Shown: piece by piece, positions 40,082-49,448 of the stretch
Position numbering within the stretch: the first letter of the stretch is position 1
How the letters are laid out: every line of letters begins with the position of its first letter
Assembly (NCBI RefSeq): GCF_037975245.1
Contig: NC_092581.1
Coordinates: 20,048,303-20,112,302 of the forward strand
Direction of reading: 5' to 3'
DNA from: Apostichopus japonicus
Lineage: Eukaryota > Echinodermata > Holothuroidea > Aspidochirotida > Stichopodidae
DNA: 64,000 bases
Made by a program: the position numbers and the translations under genes
Notes under the pieces: generated by a model
What the model saw: only the letters and a program-made list of their open reading frames with translations
Database searches by the model: none
What the model was told of the DNA's origin: nothing

Positions 40082-40129
40082 TCAGGGCCATGTTATCTTT
40101 CTCTTTTTCTTGTCAGAAACATTTGGGTT
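40082..40129 (-). CDS. C2orf49: Ashwin copy 1 terminal exon 4
   Basis: This 48-bp exon is too short for ordinary ORF listing. The acceptor TTTTGTTTCAG precedes AACCCAAATG. In the phase demanded by exon 3 it reads NPNVSDKKKRKITWP and stop. The KRKI...TWP ending is the conserved ashwin C-terminus, which makes this call much firmer than its length suggests. A minisatellite begins about 50 bp downstream of the stop. Confidence 0.8.
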   Translation of the reverse strand, partial: NPNVSDKKKRKITWP

Positions 40130-42886
40130 CTGAAACAAAACAAAAACCTGATTTTACTGCTTCTTTCCCCCTCAAGAACTTACAAATGAGACACAGAAGA
40201 CAGACAGGGTGTGAGAGAGTTCATAATCATGCTGCAAATTGGTTAAGGGAAAATTCAAATGAAAAAAAAATTAAATCTGAATGGTCAAAGGGCAATCCAA
40301 CCGTTCATGCAAGACACAAGGATAAGTACTGCTTGTAGTATTCAAATAAAATGCTTTGTTTTTTTCAATTCATTTTGAAAACGGATTCACAAACATGGCA
40401 TTTCAATCAAAGCAAGAGCATGTTTTTCAAAGTCCATAAAGTTTTATACATAGCCAATTATGAATCTTCCTTTAACAGAGATGATCCTTGCAGACGGAAC
40501 GACAGAGAAGCTCACAAGTTTTACACCTAAAACTCTAAATGTGCTGTTCTAGATGTGCCCTTCTTGCAATGGCAATTCTTGTACCATGAGTCTGGACGAT
40601 ATTAACTACATGCAACTCTTCTAATACCACATCTGATCAAGTGAATTGACTCAACTTGGAGTTTGGAAATAATAAAACAAAAAATCAATAAGGAAGGAGA
40701 CAGCTTACCTCTATTGCTGAACCAACAGCACTCCTCTTCAGAGCAGGTTTTTCTTTCTTTTCTATCTTTTTCCTCTTCCCTTCAGTAGAAGTTCCCAGAG
40801 CCTTTCTGACGGCATCCATTCCCACTGTGGATATTGATCTTTTTGACGATCCCGACTCAGATGACTTGGGCTTAGAATTTGTGTCCTCATTAAGAGTAAT
40901 GTAGCTTCTGTTTGGCTTATTAGATTCAGGAGTTACCGAACCACTTTTCTTAGGAGATGAAATAACTTTGGCATTTTTCAACGATATTAACAAACCACCC
41001 TTTTGTGTCTCTGGACTGACCCGTTTTTTTGCGGCTGGAGAAGAATCTGAGAAGGTAATTTTAGTCCTGCCAGGTTTTGCAGAGTCCTGAGAATTCTGAA
41101 TATCAGTTTTCGTTTTATCGTCTTTTAATCCTTGAGATGATGAAGAAGCCAACTGGACTTTTGTTAAACCTGTTCTTGTATTAGTAATTTTATTATCTCC
41201 TGCCTTGTTTCCATTTGGAGATAAGCCCAATTTGAGGAGTGTTCTTTTCTTGTTTATAACAATGGGAGGGGGTTTAAGTCTGCTCCCAGGGGTTAGATTA
41301 AGGTCGGACGAGATGAGTAATCCTTTCTTTGGTGGGGCGGTTCTTAAATGAGAGATAGAAAAAAAAATATACGTTTTAACATCAGGCAGTATTTTCCAAT
41401 AGCAGTTTTGAGGTTGATGAAGTAAGTTTTCTAATACTATAATATTACAATGTTTGCACTATGAAGAGATTGAAGGGATCTGTGATCATAGCTTAGATTC
41501 TTGATTTCTTCACCTGATTAAAGTTATCAGTGAGTATGTAAATGGTTCCATTTAAATCATCGCCTAATCATTTTTTCATTGCAGTTTTAATCAAATATAC
41601 AAAGGAACACAAACCAATAATTAAAAAAGTTGTTTACCACCTTTTCTTTAGTTAGGAGGTCTTGTTTTTTTCCCGATTGGTAACTTTGAGTAATGAGTAC
41701 ATCAACTTTGGTTCATTTGCTAGGAAATTGTAACCAAGCACATACAGCTACTGAAAATAACACAAAATTCCCAGAATGTTAGCTAATGACCAACCCAAAA
41801 ATATTCCAACATGTCGCAGAAACTCACCTTTTTGGGTTTTGATACTCTACAGCCTTCTCTTCTAGTCTTGGCTTTTGTGCATCTAGTCTCTTTATCAAAG
41901 CTTTTGTTCTCGTTCCTCTTCGGTTGTTCCTGGGAACCCTCTGTGGGAGAGGCATCAATGTCCGTCGAAATAGATCCACCAGAAAGCTCATTTCAGCTCC
42001 ATCTTCATTGTCAACTTTGACTTGTCTCTGCATAAATAACAATATTTAGGAAAAATTCAATCTGTTCTGGTGAATTACTTTAATTGCTGATCAATGATAT
42101 GGTTACATGAATGCCTAGATGTAAACTGCAATTTAATGGAATAATCGGTAACAACTTTCACCTTAGTAATGTTAGCAGAGGGGTAGGGGAGAGTCCCCCC
42201 CCCCACAAAAATATTTGATCACGGCTGTAGTGTTTGCATCAAATATTGTAACACAGCTTGTACAGTCACACAGCATACATTTGCAAGATCTAAAGTCTTA
42301 CTACACAAATGTTCTTGAAATGGACTACATACGCTGAATTTCATGCCCCACCTCCAATATATCCCAAACCTGTTGATGACTTCAACCTGCAGGAAAATCA
42401 GGGGGAGCTCGGCACCTCCTCCCCACCCCCCCCCCTCCCTCCACTGACAGACCAAATATTGCAAACATTTCCAACATACACAACATAAACATATGCGGTG
42501 CAACATGTACGGTCGGAAATTCTTCAAAAAAGTTTCAAAAATCGCAAAATATAGCACCGCTTTGCATCTTAGCTCCTTCAGGTCACAAAATTTCCTTACT
42601 TAACCTTAGCCCTCGCTAAGTTAGACCTAGGCTAGGGCCTGTCGGCCTAGCCTGCAATTACTGGTTAGATGTAACGTGAGCCTAACGTTAAAACCAAGAC
42701 AGTATTAGTACTATAGTAACAACGATCAAATTGCAGATTTACAACAGGGACAAAGAACTACGTGTAGCAAGAGCTATTGATCCTTACATCTCTTAACAAT
42801 TTTAATATCTTTTCCTTGCTTAATAATTCAGGGTGTAAAATATCAGGCTCAAAAGAACGTTCGGGTTCCTCCACGGGGGATTCCAT
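40082..42886 (-). CDS. C2orf49: Ashwin (tRNA ligase complex subunit), copy 1, complete four-exon gene
   Basis: Exons 42886-42788, 42027-41828, 41342-40709 and 40129-40082 join in frame into 326 residues plus TGA. Vertebrate ashwin is shorter (about 230), mainly because exon 3 here has a long Ser/Lys-rich low-complexity region. Family landmarks appear in order: ILHPELLSKE (residues 16-25), LMPLPQRVPRNNRRG (57-71), SRLKPPPIV (120-128) and the C-terminal KKKRKITWP (318-326; vertebrates end in KRKIQHVTWP). Ashwin is a nuclear component of the RTCB-DDX1-FAM98-RTRAF tRNA ligase complex and was described in Xenopus as a survival/patterning factor (family knowledge). Exon 3 is rich in SPK-type motifs and basic patches that could be nuclear-localisation signals. 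A duplicate lies 9 kb upstream. The recognition rests on motifs seen by eye. Confidence 0.88.
40130..40708 (-). other. C2orf49: Ashwin copy 1 intron 3
   Basis: Donor GTAAGC and acceptor TTTTGTTTCAG. Nothing else is recognised in it. Confidence 0.7.
40709..41342 (-). CDS. C2orf49: Ashwin copy 1 exon 3 (long, low-complexity)
   Basis: The exon is 634 bp. The acceptor is CATTTAAG and the donor GAG|GTAAGC (40708-40703), phase 0. It begins TAPPKKGLLISS, passes the conserved RLKPPP, then a Ser/Thr/Lys-rich region with repeated KITFSDSSP and SPETQKGG-like segments, and ends in KKEKPALKRSAVGSAIE. Without splicing the frame would stop eight codons further on. Confidence 0.86.
41828..42027 (-). CDS. 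C2orf49: Ashwin copy 1 exon 2
   Basis: The exon is 200 bp. The acceptor is TTATTTATGCAG and the donor GTGAGT (41827-41822). It encodes RQVKVDNEDGAEMSFLVDLF and then the conserved MPLPQR segment, ending in a Lys/Glu-rich helix. It leaves a split AG|A codon completed by exon 3. Confidence 0.87.
42788..42886 (-). CDS. C2orf49: Ashwin copy 1 exon 1
   Basis: The exon is 99 bp (33 codons), from MESPVEEPER through the diagnostic HPELLS motif to LLRD. The context ACAAAATGG is a reasonable start. The donor is GTAAGG (42787-42782), phase 0. Confidence 0.87.
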
Positions 42887-43119
42887 TTTGTTTGAAAATG
42901 GTGGCGCTAGTGCAGATTTATTGCTAGATGCACGTGTGGCAGTCGCCCCAACGCCGCACCTGAATCCATTCCAAAAATGTTTGAATGGCGAGAGTATAAG
43001 GAAGTAGGAGGGGAAGGCGGAGCGGCACGTTCCACCCCCCCCCCCCCTACACTACTCATTTACTGCTTTGTAGGTCATTCCCTGATAAAATTAAGGAAAT
43101 ACATGCCAAATGCATGTTT

Positions 43120-43205
43120 TCTCCCTGGCTATGACAACAAAATATAGTTTCAATTCCTGAAATAGTGACAGTCAAAGTTTAAGGTGTAACCATAGACTAG
43201 GCTAG
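43120..43205 (+). repeat. Dispersed repeat (TCTCCCTGGCTATG family), copy B
   Basis: Collinear with 33705-33803, slightly shorter. It lies just upstream of ashwin copy 1 at the left edge of the nested transposon stack. Confidence 0.7.
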
Positions 43206-43599
43206 TTTTAGTTGTCCCTGTTTTAGTTGCTCACACCGAAGTCATTAGCTCTGAGACTAACCGATCAAAATATCCTCTCCGCAGAATAGAACACACGAAA
43301 CCTTCCAAGAGATGAACGCACAGCACTCTCCTCCAGGCGCAGTTCTAGGGACATTTGGGGGGGGGGGGGGTTATAAGCCGTTGAAGATGTTAAAAGATGA
43401 TCATCATCGTGCAACAAGCCAGTGGTGTAATAATGAGCCCGGGGGTCCCGGCGGGCCCCCTATTAAGTCCAAGCAAGGGCGCTGCAGAAATGTTCACAAG
43501 GGTGGGGGGGGGGGAGGGTGGGAATCAGTAGGTCATAGGGGAGAACACACTTCTTGATACTATCTAAACGGAGCGCCACCATCGCGGTTGGCGGAGCGT

Positions 43600-44088
43600 A
43601 GCACGGATTGTTTGGCAAAGAAATACTCCTAGATCGTCGGAAAAGACACATCCTGGGCGTTTCAAGTTGCATTTTTGCGGTACATCGTGAAATTCGTTCA
43701 TCTCTAGCTGCTTGTGTCACCACCACCGATTCCGTGATGAGGAAGTCCTCTAGATGGCGAGGGCGCGTCTTAACTCTTCCTCTAGTGGGCTCATCTCGGA
43801 TCGCAATACCAGCACCTTCAGCCACTTTAGAAAGTCCCATGATTTCTTCAAAGGCCTCATCTGATCTCATCATCTCTATGGCTGAAATTGTAGCTTCTGT
43901 CAACTTGGAGGCATTTGCCATGGTCAAAGTCTTATCTTGGAGTGTCAATGAAAGAGAATTAGATTTCCGTAACAAGTCGTATAGGAGATTCAAAGTGAAA
44001 ATAGCTTGGAACGATCTAAGCTGGATGAACAGACCACGCGCTTCAGCTGCTTCACATCTGTTATCAGATGTTTGATTGACACATCAGA
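43600..44088 (-). pseudogene. hAT-family transposase C-terminal fragment
   Basis: The minus-strand frame reads NRCEAAEARGLFIQLRSFQA, then TLNLLYDLLRKSNSLSLTLQ, DKTLTMANASKLTEATISAI, then EEIMGLSKVAEGAGI and TRPRHLEDFLI. This pattern (ARGL..QLR.F, L.LQ.K.L.. .NA) is typical of the dimerisation region in ZBED/ZMYM-like hAT transposases (DUF4371 type). The N-terminal domains and catalytic residues are missing. It ends in a repeated MVALRLDS segment shared with the 61-63 kb region. Confidence 0.7.
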
Positions 44089-44104
44089 TGATGATCAGAG
44101 CAAG

Positions 44105-44136
44105 AAAAATTACAACTAGTAAAAGTTGTAATTTTT
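44105..44136. repeat. Perfect 13-bp-arm hairpin at a transposon junction
   Basis: AAAAATTACAACT and its reverse complement surround AGTAAA. It lies between the hAT transposase fragment and the Penelope 3' fragment. Confidence 0.75.
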
Positions 44137-44140
44137 TTTA

Positions 44141-44400
44141 GTTGTCCCTCCACTGTTTATCTCCTACCTTTCCTCTTCCCCTGTTGATTTCTTTCTTTCT
44201 TCTCTCCATCCTTTGTCTACTAATCCCCTTTTATCCATCTCTTTGTGTTCACCATGCTCATTAACCTGTCTGTATTTTGTACGTGTTTTTGTCCCTTCTG
44301 TTACTGTTACTTGTCATTCAGCCTTTGAAGAAGATCCTGCTAGGATCGAAACGTCAGGCCAACTTACTTTTACACAACTTGTAAAAGCAGCGGTTGTACT
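44141..44400 (+). mobile_element. Penelope-like 3' fragment nested in the hAT-like element
   Basis: Collinear with 46870-47110: TTGTCCCTC, TTTATCTCCT, CTTCCCCTGTTG, GTGTTCACCATGCTCATTAA, CTGTCTGTATTTTGTACGTG and the AAGATCCTGCTAGGATCGAA block. It has no coding part and is a 5'-truncated copy. Confidence 0.7.
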
Positions 44401-45063
44401 CCGGTAAATACATGGCTCTCACTCTAGTATTATATTTTGTAATGCGGTAAAACAATTATCCCGTTGAACCGGATATAGTGCCATGGAGAGTTTTTATAGC
44501 TACTAAATTATATATATATTGTGCGGAATTCCTTTGGGGGGGGGGGGGGGCGGGGGGGGGGCTAGAAATAATTTTGGGAGGGCTTAGCTCCCCCTAGCCC
44601 CCTCCCCGTAGAACCGCGCCTGCTCCTCACTGATGTATCGCAGTGACATTATCATCAAGCCAGCCGACAAAGGTTGTGCAGTTGTCATCTAGGATCGACA
44701 GGATTACCTCAAGGAAGCCATGCGTCATCTCTCCAGCAGCGATAATTACACTCTGATTCTGATCCCACATATATTTTCTCCCAGCAGATAAAACAGACCA
44801 TCACTGATATGTACCAGCGGAACCAGATCTCTAAGAAGGCTCTTTCTTTCCATTCTCCCACAGACTGTCAGACTGTAAGGTAGCCAGGTTTTATCTTCTG
44901 CCCAAGTTCCACAAACCTGGTAGGCCTATCATCCGTCAGGCAATGGATCCTCCAACGAGAACTTAAGATTCTCCTTGTTTGTGGACCACTTCATCAAACC
45001 TCTTGTTCCTCAGATTAATTCTTACATCCATGAAACTCCAGGTTTCCTCAGGAATATTGAAGA

Positions 45064-45426
45064 CAGTGGCGTAGGAAGGTACTTTTGAGTGGGGGGCTGA
45101 AGACTGATGGCCGGCCTGGGGGAGGGGTCTAAGGGGAGGGGGTGCCCCCTCCCCTTTGGATTTTTTTGGCATTTCCAGGTGGCCTCAGATGCAATTTGGT
45201 GCAATATAGCACACTTCAACACCCACTCCATTTTGTAAGTAATTTTGCATTTTCACCTGGCCTTAGATGCAATTTTGGTGCTCCAAATGAGATTTTTTTC
45301 TGATTTGGAAATGAAAAAGGGGTTTTCTGACTTGCTGAGCGTGGGGGGGGGGGCGGAATGATGCTTCCGCCCCCATATTTTTCACTGGGGGGGGGGGGCT
45401 GGCGCCCCCCGGTTCCTACGCCCTTG
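45064..45426. mobile_element. 363-bp hAT MITE inside the Penelope reverse transcriptase
   Basis: The ends CAGTGGCGTAGGAAGG and (reverse complement of right) CAAGGGCGTAGGAACCGG are hAT-like. A perfect 8-bp target duplication ATTGAAGA lies at 45056-45063 and 45427-45434. Removing the element and one duplication restores LRNIED-IKNQI in the reverse transcriptase frame. G/C tracts lie near the right end. Confidence 0.88.
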
Positions 45427-47125
45427 ATTGAAGATATCAAGAACCAAATCCCCAGTAGGCCTGCAGTCATCATCGATACTTTCGACGTCACTTCTCTTTA
45501 CACTAACATCCCTCATGCTAAAGGTATTGTAGCTACCTGTGCAGCCATGCCATGAATGATGGCCAACCTTGTCCACCCATCTCTGACCTCAAAATTTTCA
45601 TGCATCAGGTTCTCACCAAAATCAACTTCATGTTCTTGGACAAGCATTACCTCCAAAGACACGGGACTACCATGTTAACCAGGATGGTGCCTGTCTTTGC
45701 TTGCCTGTTTAAGTCTAGCCTTGAAGAGTGCATGCTCCATGCAGCTCCCTGCCGTCCTCTTATCTGGTGGCGCTACATTAATGACGTCTTCTTCGTTCGG
45801 AGCATTGATGAAGATAACCTGCTCACCTTCATCAATGACATAGATTCTTTCCACAGCACCAGTAAATTCACCTCTGATTACACTCACCAACAGGTTAACT
45901 TGCTCTGTGACTTTTCGCAAGGAACACTGCTCCCTCCACTGACTTATACACCAAGTCCACAGACACACACCGGTATCTACATTCTTCTAGCTGCCATTCC
46001 CGCCACTGCAAGTCCGGAATTGCCTACAGTCAAGTTCTTCGGCTTCGTCGTATTTTCTCTAGCAATTCCTCTTTCATTCGTGGAGAAAGTCCGCTCCATA
46101 TCAATTCATCTACATTGGCAGTGAAGGTCAAACAGGGAAGAGATTGCGACGACAAACTCCCCCTGGTTGTTACTTTCCACCTCAAATATTCCTCCTCTTC
46201 GGCAAATTACTACAAACAACCACAACATTCTCCTTACTTCAAATAGACTCTAACGAGCTGGCCTTGAAAAAAAAACATCGTTGCCTATAGACGACCACGC
46301 AACCTTCTTGTGCGTGCTCCAACCCTTCTCCGTGGTACTCTCAAATGTGATCGTGCTTCGAGATGCATCGTCTGCAGCCACCACATTGTTGAATCCAATT
46401 CCATCACCAGACATACAGCATCCAACTCACACACAAGACTCAGGGTCACATCACTTGCACAACCTCTAATATCATCCATCTGATATCTTGTATAGTTTGC
46501 GGCTGTATGTTGGTGAAACAAAAACCACTCAAGAAGCGGTTCTATGGTCACAGATCCACAGTTAACACCATGAAGACTGAGACCCCAGTTGGAGAACACT
46601 TTAACCTTCCAAACCACACCATTAACGGCATGTCCCTACAAGGGATTGAATCCTTAGGTAGCTGTCCTGACCTAGTATGAAACAGCAGAGACTGTGGATT
46701 AACGCCTTCGCACCATTCAACCTCATGGGCTTAACATTCGCGCAGGACATTATTAACCTTTCTTCTGCTTCCCTTGTCACCCTTGTTCTCCTTGCTATCT
46801 TCCACCTCTTTTCTCCACGCTTTCTGTCTTTGTCCTTCTGCAGCGTATTCCATTCCCTCTTCCCATAATCTTCTGCTTGTCCCTCTTCAGTTTATATCTC
46901 CTCTTCCCCCTGTTGGTTCCTTTTCTTCTCTCCAGCCATTGTCAACTAATCCTCTCACGATAATTTCTTTTGTGTGCACCCTGCTCGTTAACCTATCTGT
47001 ATTCTGTGCTTGTATTTTGTCCCTTGTATTTTCTGTCACTTGTCATTCGGCCTCTGAGAAGATCCTGCTAGAATCGAAACGTCAGGCCCACTCACTTTTG
47101 CACAAGAATGTAACTAAAACAGGAA

Positions 47126-47839
47126 ATTAAAAACCACTTGGTATGTCCAAGATTAAGACAAAATACAAAGTACACAGTAATTGTAGCCGTGGTGTAGAGA
47201 TATAGATGAGTAAGGAGGACACCAAGGCTTCTACTGGATATTGCATCTATTCAATCCGTGAAAACTACAAAAAAAAAATATATATAAATTCTCTATTAAC
47301 GTACAAATATATTACAAAATAATCAGTAAATCGCAAGCATCACAAAACATACAAGCAGCACGTAAAGACTAGGAAATACAACGCAAACCTCAAATATGCA
47401 ACTCAAATAGTTTCTACAATTACACATTAAAAACTCCATAAACCGCAATAGTTAGAACGTACCTCTTTAGTATCCTTTACTCTTATATAAACGCAAATCC
47501 CGTGACAATGTCACACAGTATCGGCATGGATTGCACTGGCTGCCACACCCTGGCACAAGTTACACGTATAGTATAAGGTATATATATATAAAGTATCTGG
47601 TCACACAACCGACCCTACGCACATCTACAATGCAAGTGAGGTCCCTGGATCTTTCCATGCCACATGCAGGAACGACCAAACAGAGGGCATGACCTCACAC
47701 ACTGAATAAACATGAGGCACACTTACAGTAATCCTACATACAAATATGAAGGTTTTCAATGGTGTAGTAGCCAGTATTGATACCTGTGTTCAGTGTTGCA
47801 GTTTAAAAAGTAAACAAAAGTGGTGGCTGTTTCATTTTA
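47126..47839. other. Unassigned DNA between mobile elements
   Basis: AT-rich. It contains a short A8 run and a TATATATATA stretch at 47579-47590. No coding signal. Confidence 0.4.
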
Positions 47840-48900
47840 CTGACATTTTAGGTCTTTCGCAGTGATGTTGAATATTTTCCCATTCGCGTTTCACGTGTGG
47901 TCTCTGACTTGGCCGAGCTAAGATCCTCATTGATGTAGATTCCAGAACCTTTCAGCTGAATACAGGATCTTGTAGGTTGCAAACTTGACTAATTTTGCTC
48001 ATGGCTTTTGGTGTGTCAGTGTTCTGGATTTGGGGCTATATGGTGAGATCTATCAAGATGGCTGAGTTTGCAGATTGATATTCATTTGCTAATTTTACTA
48101 GTAGTTCTTCTGTACACTCACCATCTGTCTCATTCAATCCACATATTCTCAAACAGTTTCTCCCAGAATACTGCTCCTATGGTCATTCAGCATAGCCTTC
48201 ATTCAATATAATTTGTTCAATACAATACAATTTATTCAATTCATCTAGTATAAATATATTTATCAAAACAGTAATAAAATACAATATTCAAACAATACAT
48301 ACAAAATGTTTGTTCATACAAAATATATAAAATCTATATCAATTGATATTCTAAGTTTTTCGATTGAATAAAAATGGCAGCTCTGTATACAAGAAAATCT
48401 TAAACAACTGTACTATGAAGGCTACTTTGGCAAAATATTAGGATTACTTAGCTTTCTGTTTGATTGCACATGTACATTGCACGTGATAACTCCTTAGGGA
48501 GGCAAGCAAGGAGTGATTCTCATCATCATGAAGTTTTTCTGGCCAGTCTCATAAACTCAGCTCTAGCAGAGGCATTCAGTGTCCATCATATCTTGGTATT
48601 AGTTAAGTTTTTTGCACTTTTCAATGAGTTTAGGTCTTCAACGACATTATGTATCTGTACTTGCTTGGTTTCCAGGTCTGTTTTAAATAGATCCTCAATT
48701 TCATGGAAGTTTCTCCTTTATTGCTTTGGCTATGGCTGGAAGTGAGCCTTTCACATAATTCCTCAGAGTTTTCTACGATAATCTCTGCCATTTTCCTCAG
48801 TATCAAGTGGTTTAGCATCTGGCCTGTTAAGCTTAGGCCTGAGAGAAGGTGGAGTGTCCTCCAACGACTGACATCTTCTGGTCTCAATATGCGTCTTCTT
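47840..48900 (-). pseudogene. ORF1-like remnant of a non-LTR retrotransposon
   Basis: Minus-strand fragments read in order MAEIIVENSEELCERL, IEDLFKTDLETKQVQIHNVV (coiled-coil-like), GRNCLRICGLNETDGECTEE then LLVKLANEY (RRM-like, about 48164-48083), and GSGIYINEDLSSAKSETTRE (about 47936). That order (coiled coil, RRM-like, IYINEDL C-terminal box) is typical of LINE ORF1 proteins. Frameshifts and stops separate them. The LINE clade is not determined. Confidence 0.55.
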
Positions 48901-49066
48901 CGTGTTTGCAGATTTCTTTAAATTCATGATTGGAAATGTTCTAAATAATCAGCTGAAAGTTCCCAATATCAGTTTACAAGAAAATAGCCGCCACCAGGGA
49001 GAATTTGATGAAATTTCACGAGATAAGTTAATATGTGACTTTGCTCTACATTGTCACACTTCAAAA

Positions 49067-49448
49067 TCAAAACCAAAAAACCACAGAACAAACAAACAAA
49101 ACAAAAGCTAAACAAAATAAAACAAATATTGCTGAACCAACAGCATTCCTCTTCAGAGCAGACTTTTCTTTCTTTACCATCTCTTTCCTCTTCCCTTCAG
49201 TAGAAGTTCCCAGAGCCTTTCGGACGGCATCCATCCCCGCTGTGGATATTGATCGTTTTGATGATCCCGACTCAGATGACTTGGGCTTAGAATTTTTGTC
49301 CTCATTAAGAGTAATGTAGCTTCTCTTTTGCTTCTTTGGACTGACCCGTTTCTTTGTGGTTGGAGAAGAATCAGAGAAGGTAATTCTGCTCTCAGGGGTA
49401 AGATAAAGGTCAGAAGAGATGTGTAATCCTTTCTTTGGTGGGTTGGTT
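49067..49448 (-). CDS. C2orf49: Ashwin copy 2 exon 3, internally deleted, reading past the duplication edge
   Basis: The acceptor CATTTTAG precedes AACCAACC. The frame is TNPPKKGLHISSDLYLTPES, then ITFSDSSPTTKKRVSP, then SYITLNEDKNSKPK, then SISTAGMDAVRKALGTS, then LKRNAVGSAI. The ashwin-derived part ends at about 49128. The last residues (FVLFCLAFVLF...) come from an A-rich flank read on the minus strand and stop at 49069-49067. Confidence 0.65.

Larger units (their letters stand above)
43334..44622. mobile_element. hAT-like element inserted in the Penelope body
   Basis: The left end CAGGCGCAGTTCTAGGG and the reverse complement of the right end CAGGCGCGGTTCTACGG form inverted termini. CTCCTC flanks both sides (43328-43333 and 44623-44628), a six-base duplication. 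It contains a hAT transposase fragment on the minus strand, a Penelope 3' fragment, and G13/G15 tracts near both ends. Confidence 0.7.
43260..47115 (+). mobile_element. Degraded Penelope-like retroelement (RT plus GIY-YIG), interrupted by insertions
   Basis: The plus strand encodes, with frameshifts and stops, IIIKPADKGCAVVI (44647), FYLLPKFHKPGRPIIRQ (44893), DTFDVTSLYTNIPHAKGI (45476), GTTMLTRMVPVFACLF (45664), WWRYINDVFFVRSIDE (45768) and a GIY-YIG-like tail with YVGETKT-type remnants (46490-46620). These are hallmarks of Penelope-like reverse transcriptases. The catalytic YIDD-type motif reads YIND, so one aspartate is lost. A hAT-like element (43334-44622) and a short MITE (45064-45426) are inserted. 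Removing each with one target duplication restores the frame, for example ERTALSSLMYRSDIIIKPAD across the first. It cannot be functional. Confidence 0.82.

Noticed and set aside
39892-40338. 148-codon plus-strand frame with repeated YSYCCTHT
   Set aside because: It is the translation of the TACTGTTGTACTCA minisatellite on the strand opposite ashwin exon 4.
43312-43557. Glycine-rich plus-strand frame
   Set aside because: Produced by G13 tracts inside the hAT-like element.
44141-47110. The two matching Penelope end segments as paired terminal repeats of one element
   Set aside because: The left segment lies inside the hAT-like insert, and the Penelope coding frame continues on the far side of that insert, so it is a separate truncated copy.
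48630-48887. 85-codon minus-strand frame as a host gene
   Set aside because: It aligns in order with coiled-coil and RRM-like pieces of a LINE ORF1 and is broken by frameshifts.
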